From: Prosthecodimorpha hirschii
GTDB lineage: Bacteria; Pseudomonadota; Alphaproteobacteria; Rhizobiales; Ancalomicrobiaceae
Direction: 5' to 3'
Assembly: GCF_001305515.1 (NCBI RefSeq)
Contig: NZ_LJYW01000001.1
Coordinates: 5,182,857-5,246,856, forward strand
DNA: 64,000 nucleotides
The notes under the pieces were generated by a model. It saw nothing but the letters and a program-made list of their open reading frames with translations. It was not told the DNA's origin and made no database searches. Of the stretch, positions 8,886 through 17,923 are shown in pieces; the first letter of the stretch is position 1; every line of letters begins with the position of its first letter. Position numbers and translations under genes: made by a program.

Positions 8886-10190
8886 TCAGCGGGCGCCTTC
8901 GCCGCCGATCCGCTCGATCGAGGCGCCGCAGCGCGACAGCTTCTCTTCCAGGCGCTCGAAGCCGCGGTCGAGATGGTAGACGCGCGAGACGATGGTTTCG
9001 CCTTCGGCCGCCAGCCCGGCGATGACCAGCGACACCGAGGCGCGCAGGTCGGTCGCCATGACGGGAGCGCCGATCAGTCGGTCGACGCCCTCGACGGTCG
9101 CCACCTGGCCGTCGAGATGGATGTGGGCGCCGAGCCGGGCGAGTTCCGCGACATGCATGAAGCGGTTCTCGAAGATGGTCTCGGTGATGCGCGACCGGCC
9201 CTGGGACCGGCTCATCAGGGCCATGAACTGCGCCTGCAGATCGGTCGGGAAGCCCGGGAAGGGCTCGGTGGTGACGTCGACCGGCTGGATGCCGTTGCCG
9301 TTGCGTCGCACCCGGATGCCGGCCGGGGTGGAGGTCACGTCGACCCCGGCGCTCTTCAGGGTTTCGAGCGCGGTGGCCAGCAGGTCGTAGGACGTGCCTT
9401 CGAGCAGAACGTCGCCGCCGGTCATCGCCACCGCCATGGCGTAGGTGCCGGTCTCGATGCGATCGGGCAGCACGCGATGGGTCGCCCCGTGCAGGCTGTC
9501 GCGGCCCTGGATGCGGATGGTCGACGTGCCGGCGCCCTCGATCTCGGCCCCCATGGCGATCAGGCAGCGGGCGAGATCGGCGACTTCGGGCTCGCGCGCC
9601 GCATTCTCGATCACGGTTTCGCCGCGGGCGAGGGCGGCGGCCATCATGACCGTATGGGTCGCGCCGACCGACACCTTCGGGAACACGACCCGCGAGCCGG
9701 TCAACCGCCCGCCGGGCGCGCGCGCCACCACATAGCCGCGGTCGATGTCGATCTCGGCGCCGAGCGCCTGCAGGCCGGTGATGAAGAAGTCGACCGGACG
9801 GCTGCCGATGGCGCAGCCGCCGGGCAGCGAGACCCGCGCTTCGCCCATCCGGGCGAGCAGCGGACCGACCACCCAGAAGCTGGCGCGCATCTGGCTGACC
9901 AGATCATAGGGGGCCGTGGTGTCGACGATCTCGCGGGCGCTGAAATGGATGGTCTGACCGGCCAGGTGATCCTGGCCCGGGCGCTTGCCGTCGAGCGAAT
10001 AGTCGACGCCGTGGTTCGACAGGATCCGCTGCAGCATGGCCACGTCGCGCAGCCGCGGCACGTTTTCCAGCGTCAGCCGGTCGGCCGTCAGCAGGCTCGC
10101 GATCATGAGCGGAAGCGCCGCGTTCTTGGCTCCCGAGATCGGGATGGTGCCGGCGAGCGTCCCGCCGCCCACGATGCGGATCTTGTCCAT
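8886..10190 (-). CDS. murA: UDP-N-acetylglucosamine 1-carboxyvinyltransferase
   Basis: 434 residues. It catalyses the first committed step of peptidoglycan synthesis, transferring enolpyruvate from PEP to UDP-GlcNAc in the cytoplasm. N-terminal MDKIRIVGG, the Lys-Asn pair in SGAKNAALP, and the loop with the catalytic cysteine (Cys126 in PGGCAIG) are all present, so fosfomycin sensitivity at this site is expected. ATG at 10188-10190 is chosen because the family begins there. Upstream, in the same direction, lie a 71-aa ORF and a CesT-type chaperone gene. Confidence 0.97.
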   Translation of the reverse strand: MDKIRIVGGGTLAGTIPISGAKNAALPLMIASLLTADRLTLENVPRLRDVAMLQRILSNHGVDYSLDGKRPGQDHLAGQTIHFSAREIVDTTAPYDLVSQMRASFWVVGPLLARMGEARVSLPGGCAIGSRPVDFFITGLQALGAEIDIDRGYVVARAPGGRLTGSRVVFPKVSVGATHTVMMAAALARGETVIENAAREPEVADLARCLIAMGAEIEGAGTSTIRIQGRDSLHGATHRVLPDRIETGTYAMAVAMTGGDVLLEGTSYDLLATALETLKSAGVDVTSTPAGIRVRRNGNGIQPVDVTTEPFPGFPTDLQAQFMALMSRSQGRSRITETIFENRFMHVAELARLGAHIHLDGQVATVEGVDRLIGAPVMATDLRASVSLVIAGLAAEGETIVSRVYHLDRGFERLEEKLSRCGASIERIGGEGAR

Positions 10191-10301
10191 GGATCGGATG
10201 TTCCTTCTGGTCCCGCGACAGCCCCGCGTCACCCCTTCGCTGAGCCATAGCGTGGGCAGGGCGGGATCACAAGTCGGCGGATTTCCGCCTCTTCCCCAGG
10301 G

Positions 10302-10517
10302 TCAGGCGGGGTCGGGGCCGGCCTCGGTCGCGGGCGGATCGGTTTCCTCTGCGCCTTCAGGGCGGCCGGCGGCCTTGCGCCGGCGCAGGTTGGCCCGCAG
10401 GGCCTCGGCCAGCCGCGCCGCCCGGCGCTGCCGTTCGTCCTCGCCCCCGGAATTTTGTTCCGGCGGCTGCCGGCCGCGCGTCGTCGGCGGTTTTCCCCGG
10501 TCGGGTGATTCGGTCAT
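10302..10517 (-). CDS. Small basic protein upstream of murA
   Basis: 71 residues (MTESPDRG...), charged and disordered-looking, with a central LAEALRANLRRRKA helix. Short proteins with the same ALRxNLxRRK core occur directly upstream of murA in many Hyphomicrobiales, which is why I accept it. It starts 10 bases after the stop of the chaperone gene, so the two are probably cotranscribed. Function unknown. Confidence 0.65.
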   Translation of the reverse strand: MTESPDRGKPPTTRGRQPPEQNSGGEDERQRRAARLAEALRANLRRRKAAGRPEGAEETDPPATEAGPDPA

Positions 10518-10527
10518 GCCCGGGGTC

Positions 10528-11010
10528 CTACGACAGGCCGAGCAGGGCTTCGGCCGAGATGATGCCGCGGAAGTCGTCCTGATCCTCGACGAGGTCCTCG
10601 GCCTCCGGCTGCATCGGCGCCGGCCCGACGAGGACCTGCCCGGCGAGGGCCGCATCGACGAAATCGCCGAACCAGGCTTCGAACCGGTCGGGATCGAGGC
10701 TGGCTACGGCGCGTCGGCCGATCAGGACCACGCTGCCGGACGCCGCCTCGCGGGCATAGGTGCCGGTGCCGAGGGCGGCCAGCCGCGGGTTGGCGTCGAG
10801 CAGGCCGAGCATGGCGTCGGCGGCCGCGGCGCCGCGTTCGAGCGGGCCGAGATCGCAGATCAGCAGCACCTCCGCCCCGTCCTGGCTGCGATCGATGGTC
10901 ACGTCCAAGCCGTCGGCGATCAGCGCCGTGGCCGCACCGTCGTCGTCGAAACCGAGGTCCAGTCCGAGGCCGCCGGCAAGCCGGGCCAGGATGTCAGGCT
11001 CTGCCGTCAT
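10528..11010 (-). CDS. CesT-family type III secretion chaperone-like protein
   Basis: 160 residues, small and very acidic (MTAEPDILARLAGGLGLDLGF). The N-terminal helix-strand pattern, the central leucine-rich stretch with a DAN motif (MLGLLDANPRLAALG), and the late aromatic helix (RFEAWFGDFVDAA) match the CesT/SycE fold and the three other such genes in the window. ATG at 11008-11010 is chosen. Such chaperones bind and hold effectors for type III secretion. No large effector is adjacent on this strand: downstream come the 71-aa ORF and murA. It could serve the divergent effector at 11800 or one outside the window. Confidence 0.65.
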   Translation of the reverse strand: MTAEPDILARLAGGLGLDLGFDDDGAATALIADGLDVTIDRSQDGAEVLLICDLGPLERGAAAADAMLGLLDANPRLAALGTGTYAREAASGSVVLIGRRAVASLDPDRFEAWFGDFVDAALAGQVLVGPAPMQPEAEDLVEDQDDFRGIISAEALLGLS

Positions 11011-11191
11011 CGGGGTCGCATCCGTTCCGCCATTCTTCGCCCGCCGCCACCGCCGACGGCCGTTCTGGCCTCGGCCGGGCCGAACCGGTCCGATCCTTCG
11101 GGGCACGCCGTCCGATCCGCCGTCGGGGTCGCCGCCGGGTCCGGATCAGACTAGCATGGTCGCCCTTACCGGTACCCCATTCGCAGGGCCC

Positions 11192-11221
11192 GGTCACCAG
11201 GATGGGACGCCGCCGGTGACC
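11192..11221. promoter_or_regulatory. Inverted repeat in the divergent chaperone promoter region
   Basis: GGTCACC (11192-11198) and GGTGACC (11215-11221) form perfect 7-bp arms 16 bases apart. They lie between two divergent chaperone genes, 70 bases before the start of the plus-strand one. It is a possible regulator site. The 280-base intergenic region otherwise shows only weak promoter-like AT steps (ACTAGCAT at 11150-11157). Confidence 0.35.
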
Positions 11222-11290
11222 GAAGTGGTATGCATGGGAATCGGTCAATAGGCTGGAAGACGGACCGGGACGGCCGGAGGAGGCGCATCG

Positions 11291-11761
11291 ATGGACATGG
11301 CGAAGGCTCAGTTGCTGATCGGGGACGTTGGCGCGCTGCTCGGGCTGCCCGATCTGGCATTCGATGCGGACGGGGACTGCGCCCTGACCATCGACGACAC
11401 GCTTCAGGTCGACATCTCCTTTCTCGACGAGGAGGACGCGCTGCTCTTGGCCTCGCCGCTCGGCTCGCCGGCCGATCCCCTGCCGGCCGATCTCGCCGAG
11501 GCGATGCTCGACGCCAACTTCTTCTGGCGCGGCACCGGCGGGGCGACGCTCGGGCTCGATCGCGAGACCCGCATGGCGGTGCTGGTCGAAACCGTACCGC
11601 TGGCCGGCCAGCATCCGGCCGCCCTGCGCGACCGTCTGTCCGATTTCGTCACCGTGGCGCGGGACTGGACCGATCGTGTCGCCGGCCGCACGCCGATCGC
11701 CGCTTCCGATGTGACGACCGTGACAGAGGAACCGGCCGGAGACGTCATACTGCGGCTGTAG
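11291..11761 (+). CDS. CesT-family type III secretion chaperone
   Basis: 156 residues, acidic. The start is ATG at 11291 with a GGAGGAGG ribosome site. The CesT hallmark is visible: LAEAMLDANFFWRGTGG, then ATLGLDRETR and a hydrophobic strand, then a helix ending RLSDFVTVARDWTD. Chaperones of this class form dimers and bind the N-terminal region of one effector. The stop is 38 bases before the start of the 660-aa protein at 11800, so it is the presumed cognate chaperone. Close in sequence pattern to the proteins at 17924-18397 and 50124-50570. Confidence 0.8.
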   Translation: MDMAKAQLLIGDVGALLGLPDLAFDADGDCALTIDDTLQVDISFLDEEDALLLASPLGSPADPLPADLAEAMLDANFFWRGTGGATLGLDRETRMAVLVETVPLAGQHPAALRDRLSDFVTVARDWTDRVAGRTPIAASDVTTVTEEPAGDVILRL

Positions 11762-11799
11762 TCGCGAGACGGGTGTTCGGACAGGCAGGGGACTTCGGT

Positions 11800-13782
11800 A
11801 TGGCTGAGGGCGTTTCGTTGAAGTTTTCCGGGTCCGTCCCGATCGGGATCGACCGTGGAGACAACCGCTCCCGAAGCGTGAGCGATCCGACGGGCACGAT
11901 GGACGGTCTGTCGGCCCGCACGTCGGAGCCGAGCCGGACGCGCCATCTCTCGCTCAGCCGTCAGGACAAGACGCGCGCCGTGCCGAAGGACAAGGTCGCC
12001 GAGGGCACGGTCAAGAAATCCGACAAGCCGAGCTACGGTCTCAAATTCTTCCGCGAAAAGCTGCAGATGACGCCGTTCGGCCGGCGCTTCGATCCGAGCC
12101 GCGACACCGGCACGGTGGTCGGCCCCTATCGGGTGATCGCCGACAAGAATCGCGGCGTCGAGCCGGGCTTCGTGGCGCTGAAGGACTGGACCCCGAAGGA
12201 TACCGCCAAGCTCAGCACGCCGGGCCACGCCTTCTCGGTGCGCGCCGACGCCTTTCTGGACCGGGGCATGCATCCCTGGAGCGGATCGCACGCGGTGCGC
12301 TCGGAGGCGGCCAAGTATCTGGCCGCCCGCGATCCCTCGGTCGGCTTCCGGCCCGGCAAGGACGACCCGTTCCATTTCATCAGCCGCAATCCGGACCTGA
12401 AGGCCGAAGTCTATGGTGCCCTGAAGAGCAGCGAGCGGGTCTTCCCCGCGCTCAAGAAGCACGTCATGGACAACGAGAAGAAGTTCAACACCAGGCACTA
12501 CGTCAAATTGGACTACCGCGAGGCCCAGGGCTCGGGCCGCGGCGAGGAGCGGACCTATACGCTGCCGAAATCGAACGCCAAGAGCTTCGGCTTCGGCGCG
12601 ATCGGCAAGTTCTTCCACCAGATGGCCCGTCGGCAGACGCCGGACGCGATCAACCGCGACGCGATGCGCGAAAGCCTCGCCAACGACCTGATGAGCCGTT
12701 TCGGCATCTTCGCCCAGAAGATGAAGCTGGTGCCGACCGTCTACCAGCCGCCGAACGGGCCGCCGGTGCCGAAGCTGCTGCTCGACGGCACCCACATGTC
12801 GGGTCGCAACGGCGAGAAATTCTCCGATTTCGAAGGCGCCATCGTCGGCGGCCCGCGCAACGGGCAACTGGTCAAGCTCGGCGAGGACGGCAAGCCGGTG
12901 AAGAATGCCCGCGGCCACTACGAGGTCGACACCTCGATCCGCGAGATGGGCCGCAACAAGATCTTCATGCTGCTGCTCGGCGACCGCGACGCGATCGGTT
13001 CCAAGGGCGGCAACAAGGGCCGCGTCGGCAACGAGTTCGCCGCCATCGATCCGGGCCACTCGCTCGAGACCGGCGGGCAGAACCTGATGGCCCGCAAGGA
13101 CATCCGCTCGGACATGTCGTTCGAGCAGCCGAGCATCTTCGACGGCAAGTGCTACAAGAACTTCTCGATCTTCGACCAGAGCCCGTTCTCCGAGCGCATG
13201 GAGGGCGTCAAGGAACTGGCCCGGCTGTCGAAGACCAACGAGGACGTGGCGGTGTTCCGCGAATATGCGGCGACCTTCGGCAAGGACAATCCGGGGCTCG
13301 ATTTCTCCGGCCAGATCGGCGAGATGGAAAAGGCCTATCTGTCGCGGCGCGAGCATATCCTCGACGTGTTCGGCGATCGTCTCGCGGTCTACGATTTCGA
13401 CTTCTCCGGCGTGCGCAGCCCGATGACGCCGGAAACCGCGCAGCGCAACACGCTCGACGTGCTCGACGCGCTGGAGAAGATCAGCTCCGAACACAGCTGG
13501 ATGAGCGGCAACACCGAACTCGAATATCCGATGGTCAAGAACCGGACCGAGTGGCAGGTCAAGGAGCAGGGCGACACCCTCGAATTCCGCGCCGAGGGCG
13601 TCGGCCGGTCCGCGCGCCGCCAGCTGGAGAATTTCGTCGCCGCCCAGACCCCGAACGGCCGCTACACGATCGTCGAGGACAACGGATCGCTGGTCCTGCG
13701 CATCCCCAAGGCCGATATCGGCCAGGCCCATGGCGATTTCAGCATGACCGCGCTGAAGCGCCAGGACCGGGTGCCGGTCTGA
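11800..13782 (+). CDS. Putative type III effector with kinase-like motif
   Basis: 660 residues with no signal peptide and a Ser/Arg-rich, low-complexity N-terminus (about 1-85), as expected for a secreted effector. The start is ATG at 11800, behind AGGGGAC. The central part carries LLLDGTHMSG (about 325-340) and then GDRD (394-397), a Gly/Lys/Asn-rich loop and AIDPGHS (Asp417). This order resembles the catalytic loop and metal-binding Asp of PI3/4-kinase-like or atypical protein kinases. I do not recognise a named effector. The C-terminal 200 residues are helical. It is paired with the chaperone gene 38 bases upstream. The kinase role is inference from motif spacing only. Confidence 0.7.
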   Translation: MAEGVSLKFSGSVPIGIDRGDNRSRSVSDPTGTMDGLSARTSEPSRTRHLSLSRQDKTRAVPKDKVAEGTVKKSDKPSYGLKFFREKLQMTPFGRRFDPSRDTGTVVGPYRVIADKNRGVEPGFVALKDWTPKDTAKLSTPGHAFSVRADAFLDRGMHPWSGSHAVRSEAAKYLAARDPSVGFRPGKDDPFHFISRNPDLKAEVYGALKSSERVFPALKKHVMDNEKKFNTRHYVKLDYREAQGSGRGEERTYTLPKSNAKSFGFGAIGKFFHQMARRQTPDAINRDAMRESLANDLMSRFGIFAQKMKLVPTVYQPPNGPPVPKLLLDGTHMSGRNGEKFSDFEGAIVGGPRNGQLVKLGEDGKPVKNARGHYEVDTSIREMGRNKIFMLLLGDRDAIGSKGGNKGRVGNEFAAIDPGHSLETGGQNLMARKDIRSDMSFEQPSIFDGKCYKNFSIFDQSPFSERMEGVKELARLSKTNEDVAVFREYAATFGKDNPGLDFSGQIGEMEKAYLSRREHILDVFGDRLAVYDFDFSGVRSPMTPETAQRNTLDVLDALEKISSEHSWMSGNTELEYPMVKNRTEWQVKEQGDTLEFRAEGVGRSARRQLENFVAAQTPNGRYTIVEDNGSLVLRIPKADIGQAHGDFSMTALKRQDRVPV

Positions 13783-13950
13783 CCGGTGCCCGGCACCGCC
13801 CGGGCGCCCGGGGCCGGTCCTGCGCCGGCATCTGGTGCAACGGTCGGCCTGCCTGCAATTCCAGATGGCTTGCCGTGATGGATGCTTGCCCGGTTCGCCG
13901 GAAGGCGGCATGGTCCGGCGCGTATCCGGACCCGCATGGCACTGGGGATC

Positions 13951-15057
13951 ATGGCACAATCGCACAACGACCCCGGTCCGCAGCGGACGGCGGAGGGCGT
14001 CACCGTCACGCTGGCGACCTGCGCCAAGAACGAGGGGCGCTATCTCCTCGAATGGATCGCCCATCACGAAGGGCTCGGCTTCACCGAGATCGTCGTCTAC
14101 GACAACGGCAGCAGCGACGGCAGCGCCCGGACGCTGGCCGCCCTCGATGCGCTCGGGCGGGTGAAGTATCGTCACCAGCCGGACCGCCCCGAATTCGGGC
14201 CGCAGCTCTGGGCCTTCACCGATGCGGTGCTGCAGTCGCGCTCCGACTGGATCGTGTTCCTCGATCTCGACGAGTTCCTGCTGCTCGATGAGCAGAGGCC
14301 GATCGGCGACTTTCTGGCCACCTTTCCGGATGCCGTCACCCAGGTCTTCTTCAACTGGCGGACCTTCGGCTCGTCGGGCCGGGTCGAGCCGGGCTTCGGC
14401 TTGGTCATGGAACGCTTCCAGAAGGCGGCCCCGCCCGGGCATCCGATGAACCGGCTCGGCAAGTCCGCAACCCGGCGGCTCGCCTTCCATGCCGTCCACG
14501 TCCACGCCCCGTATCTCTCCCATGGCCTGTCGGTTCATGCCGACGGGACGCCGATGGTGCTGGAGGATATCCAGGGCCGGCCGGTCGACATCCGTTACGG
14601 CGGGGGGCGGGTGAACCACTATGTGGTCAAGTCCCGGCACGAATTCGAGGAGAAGAAGCGCCGCGGCCGGGGCGATTTCCCCGAGGGCGATCCGCGCAAG
14701 GACCGCGATGCCGACCAATACTTCACCGGTCACGATCGCAACGAAATCGCGGTGCCGCTGCCGCCGGGGCTCGCCTGGCGGACGCGCCTCCGCATGGCGC
14801 GTCTGGCGGCCGGCCTGCTGCTCGTCCGCCTGGTGCCGGCCCTGCGGCGTCGGGTTGCGGCTCTGCTCCGGCGCGACGGCTCCGGTCAGTTGCGCCGCCT
14901 GACGAAGGAGTCGCTGCTGCACGGCGTGCGCGACGGCGTCCTGATCCGCCCGCCGTCCGACATCAGGCGGCCAGCGGCCAAGCGTGGCCGCACGCCCGCC
15001 GGCCCGCCGGCCGGGCGACGCCCGGCGGACGCCCCGAAGCGCTCGCCGGCCGGCTGA
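13951..15057 (+). CDS. Glycosyltransferase family 2-type protein
   Basis: 368 residues from ATG 13951; ATG 13936 or 13882 are possible alternatives. The N-terminal half is a GT-A domain of the Glyco_tranf_2_4 / GT92-like kind: VTLATCAKNEGRYLLEWIAHH, YDNGSSDGS, and the metal-binding DLDEF. The later part has HYVVKSRHEFEEKK, typical of these enzymes. A short hydrophobic arginine-rich segment and a basic Pro/Arg/Ala tail end the protein. Sugar donor and acceptor are unknown. It lies between two effector cassettes and might modify surface glycan or, less likely, be secreted itself. Confidence 0.8.
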   Translation: MAQSHNDPGPQRTAEGVTVTLATCAKNEGRYLLEWIAHHEGLGFTEIVVYDNGSSDGSARTLAALDALGRVKYRHQPDRPEFGPQLWAFTDAVLQSRSDWIVFLDLDEFLLLDEQRPIGDFLATFPDAVTQVFFNWRTFGSSGRVEPGFGLVMERFQKAAPPGHPMNRLGKSATRRLAFHAVHVHAPYLSHGLSVHADGTPMVLEDIQGRPVDIRYGGGRVNHYVVKSRHEFEEKKRRGRGDFPEGDPRKDRDADQYFTGHDRNEIAVPLPPGLAWRTRLRMARLAAGLLLVRLVPALRRRVAALLRRDGSGQLRRLTKESLLHGVRDGVLIRPPSDIRRPAAKRGRTPAGPPAGRRPADAPKRSPAG

Positions 15058-15106
15058 ATTCCGGAAGTCCCGATGCGAGCGCCGGCCTGCCGGCCGGCGG
15101 CCATGG

Positions 15107-15142
15107 AAACGGCGGCCGCCCGGGTCCGGGAGGCCGCCGTTT
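15107..15142. terminator. Bidirectional hairpin between convergent genes
   Basis: Perfect 11-bp arms AAACGGCGGCC and GGCCGCCGTTT with a 14-base GC-rich loop lie between the convergent stops at 15057 (+) and 15162 (-). Both strands read a T triplet after the stem. It probably serves both genes. Confidence 0.6.
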
Positions 15143-15161
15143 CGTGTTGCGCGCGCGGGCG

Positions 15162-17912
15162 TTATTCGGACGCGAAGGCGCCGAGGCCCGACAGGAAGGT
15201 GCGCACGGTCTTGGACGGGATGCGCTCGCCCAGCTTGCCGGCTTCCTTGGAACCGGCCAGGCCGGTGTTCAGACGCTGGTTCTCCAACTGGCCGGAGCTC
15301 GACGCCACGACGTAGTAGTTTTCCTGGTCCTGCCGTTCCAGCGTGGTGTCCGGCGTGATCCGGCCGCCCATGTCGTCGGTGATCAAGAGGTGCTTCAGCT
15401 CCACGTCGGTGACGCCGCCGCGATCCTTGTCCGACTTGCAGCCCTTCGACATGGTCGCGGCCTCGTCGGTGACGTTCTTCAGCGCCAGCGCCTCTTCGGC
15501 CAGCGACTGCAGCGCCAGGATGTGGCGGCCCATCTTGGCCGGGTCGCCGTTGCCCTTCTTGAAGGTCTCGCTGGTGAACATCTGCCGGACCGTGTTGGTC
15601 TGGTCCGCGATCTTGTCCAGCATCTCCTTCTCGGCCGGCACGTTCGGATCGAGCCGGTCGAAGACGGAGCCGATGAAGCCGCCCGGACGGGTGCCGGCGG
15701 AGCCGAAATCGCCCTCGCCGAGATCGCCGATGAACTTCACCATCATGCCGCGGTTGTGTTCGTAGACGTTGCCCCAGCCGCCGAGCACGCTGCCGAAAGT
15801 GCCGGTGGCGAGCGGATTGATGCCGAACGAGAAGGCGATCACGTCGACCTGGACGTTGATGTCCTGGTCCTGCTGGACGTTGTGCGGCACGCGCTCGTCG
15901 TCGACCTTCATGGTCATCGGCTGGCCCTGGTTGCTGGCCGTGTCGAAGGACTGGAACTGCGCCTGCGTGTAGGTGTTCTCCTGGTAGTCGGGCAGCTTGC
16001 CGCGCACGAGCGGGATCTCGCGGATGCTGGCGGGCGTGATTAGGTTGACGCTGACATGCGTCACCTTGACGGGCGTCGGATCGTTGTTGTCCATCCGCGT
16101 CAAGGCCGTCTGCATGATGCGGTCGTTGGTGGTGATCGCCGCCTCCAGCACCTCGGTCGCGCCGCGCTCGTTGGCCCGCTGCCGCTCCTGCGGGTCGGCG
16201 ATCTCCCACATGTCGAGCACGCCGTGGCCGATCACCTTGGTCTTGGGCGTCAGATTGCCGTGGCCGTCGTCGCGATAGAGCTCGCTGACCTTCAGGTTGC
16301 GGGCGTGATAGTGATCGCCCTTGGTCGCCGAGCTGATGCCCGATGTCGGGCTATGGTGCGGGCCGTTGACCTCGAGCGGACCGTTCTGCGCATAGCGGCG
16401 GGCGAAGCGGCCGTTGATCGAGGCGCCCGGCTTGATGTGCGACTGGTAGGTGCGCGTGACGCCGTCGCGGCTGACGATCATCTTGCGTTGCACCGGCGCC
16501 CAGTCCGGATTCTGGTTGAGGGCGCGCTGGCGGGCCTTGCCGAGCGCCTTGCTGCTGGTCATCTCGTTGATCTGGGCATCCGTGAAGCCGGCCTGATGCA
16601 GCGCGTTGCGCACCGACGCGGTGGCGTTGGTCTTGCCGAGCGTGGCGGGATGCTGCGACTTGTCGATCTGGCCGGGCAGGATCGTGCGGCCGGGCGGCGC
16701 GTTGGTGTAGTCCTGCGTGCGGGCGTTCGTATAGTTGGTCTTGGACTGCTGCAGCTGCTGGATCGCGTTCGCGGTATTGGGTTGCTGCTGCAGCTGGGCG
16801 ATGGCATCGTCGATGATGAAGCCGACCGCATGCGCCCAGAGCATGTTCGAATAGGCGACCATCTTGTTGCTCAGCGGATCCGCTTCGCGCATGTCCTGGA
16901 TGTAGCTGAACTTCGCGTTCAACTGGTCGATCTGGTGATCGACCTCGGTGATCAGGTGCTGGACGAGGTCGAGGCCGACCTGCGAACCCGGCACGTCGGT
17001 GCCGGCGAGATTGCCGAGCCCGGCCTTGACCAGCTGCAGGTTCATCAGCGCGTCGGCGATCTCGTGTTCCTGCGCGGTCCAGCCCTCCGGCGTGAAGCGG
17101 TTGGTGCCGAGGATCGCGGCATTGTCGCGGATCAGTTCGAGCGCGCGGGTCGATTCGTCCCGGAACGCCTGCGGTTCGAGGCCGAGCGCATGGTTCTGAC
17201 CCGGATCGAGCTTGGCGATCAGATCGTTGCACCCGTAGGCGTTGTCCTTGGTGCAGATGCCCGGATTGGCCGTCAGCATGGCATTGAGGCCGGGATGGGC
17301 CTCGGCGAAATTGCCCTGCCGGCGCTCCAGATACTTCTGGATGCCGCGCTGTGCCGCGGTGTCGATCTCGTTGACGCCCATCCGGTGGCGCGGATAGGTG
17401 TCGCTGAACTGGATTTCCTTCTTCACCGCCTTGATCAGGTCCGGATCGCGCATCACCTCGTCGGGCAGCGCACCGTTGACCACCTGGTGGAAGGCGTGCT
17501 GCAGCGACGGCGTGCCGGTCGCGCGCAGGTAGTCCTTGGTGATGTTCTGATTGTAGACGACCGCATCCTTGCGGATATGCTGCGCGGCGTCGAGGATCTC
17601 CTTGACCTTGCGCTCGCTCATCGGCTTGGCGCTCATCATGAAGCGCTCGGCACCGGCCATCTGCACGGCGCGCCGCGCCACCTCAGGCCCCTCGGACTTC
17701 TCCAGCGCGCGCAGGAACGCCGTCTTGAAGGTGGCATTCTCGGTGCGCTGCTGCTGCGTGCCGTAGCGGTCGTCGCCGGACTTGAAGAAATTGACGAAGC
17801 GATCCTTGAAGGGCAGCTTGGCGTTGACCACGCCGGTCGGCTGCCCCCCGTGGTTCTGAGCCAGAACCAGCCGGTCGCCGGACTGTCGGAAGGATTCGAT
17901 GCCGATGGCCAT
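15162..17912 (-). CDS. SopB/IpgD-like inositol phosphate phosphatase, putative type III effector
   Basis: 916 residues from ATG 17910-17912. Near the C-terminus it carries SKGCKSDKDRGG with Cys825 and Arg831, matching the SopB/IpgD/SigD CX5R active site (family form CKSGKDRTG). Earlier it has IAFSFGINPLATG (FGIN at 696-699), matching the other SopB motif, NFGVNELA. SopB-family effectors dephosphorylate phosphoinositides inside host cells. Differences: this protein is much longer than SopB (about 560 residues), the motif gap is wider, and the Thr after Arg is Gly. The N-terminal 450 residues are helical, with QLQQQPNTANAIQQLQQ. Its chaperone gene ends 11 bases upstream. No signal peptide. Confidence 0.75.
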   Translation of the reverse strand: MAIGIESFRQSGDRLVLAQNHGGQPTGVVNAKLPFKDRFVNFFKSGDDRYGTQQQRTENATFKTAFLRALEKSEGPEVARRAVQMAGAERFMMSAKPMSERKVKEILDAAQHIRKDAVVYNQNITKDYLRATGTPSLQHAFHQVVNGALPDEVMRDPDLIKAVKKEIQFSDTYPRHRMGVNEIDTAAQRGIQKYLERRQGNFAEAHPGLNAMLTANPGICTKDNAYGCNDLIAKLDPGQNHALGLEPQAFRDESTRALELIRDNAAILGTNRFTPEGWTAQEHEIADALMNLQLVKAGLGNLAGTDVPGSQVGLDLVQHLITEVDHQIDQLNAKFSYIQDMREADPLSNKMVAYSNMLWAHAVGFIIDDAIAQLQQQPNTANAIQQLQQSKTNYTNARTQDYTNAPPGRTILPGQIDKSQHPATLGKTNATASVRNALHQAGFTDAQINEMTSSKALGKARQRALNQNPDWAPVQRKMIVSRDGVTRTYQSHIKPGASINGRFARRYAQNGPLEVNGPHHSPTSGISSATKGDHYHARNLKVSELYRDDGHGNLTPKTKVIGHGVLDMWEIADPQERQRANERGATEVLEAAITTNDRIMQTALTRMDNNDPTPVKVTHVSVNLITPASIREIPLVRGKLPDYQENTYTQAQFQSFDTASNQGQPMTMKVDDERVPHNVQQDQDINVQVDVIAFSFGINPLATGTFGSVLGGWGNVYEHNRGMMVKFIGDLGEGDFGSAGTRPGGFIGSVFDRLDPNVPAEKEMLDKIADQTNTVRQMFTSETFKKGNGDPAKMGRHILALQSLAEEALALKNVTDEAATMSKGCKSDKDRGGVTDVELKHLLITDDMGGRITPDTTLERQDQENYYVVASSSGQLENQRLNTGLAGSKEAGKLGERIPSKTVRTFLSGLGAFASE

Positions 17913-17923
17913 GGCGCCCTCCC

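Noticed and set aside
11404-16209. 1601-codon open frame on the minus strand
   Set aside because: It runs antisense through the kinase-like effector and the glycosyltransferase and then out of frame through the SopB-like gene; the translation has no protein features.
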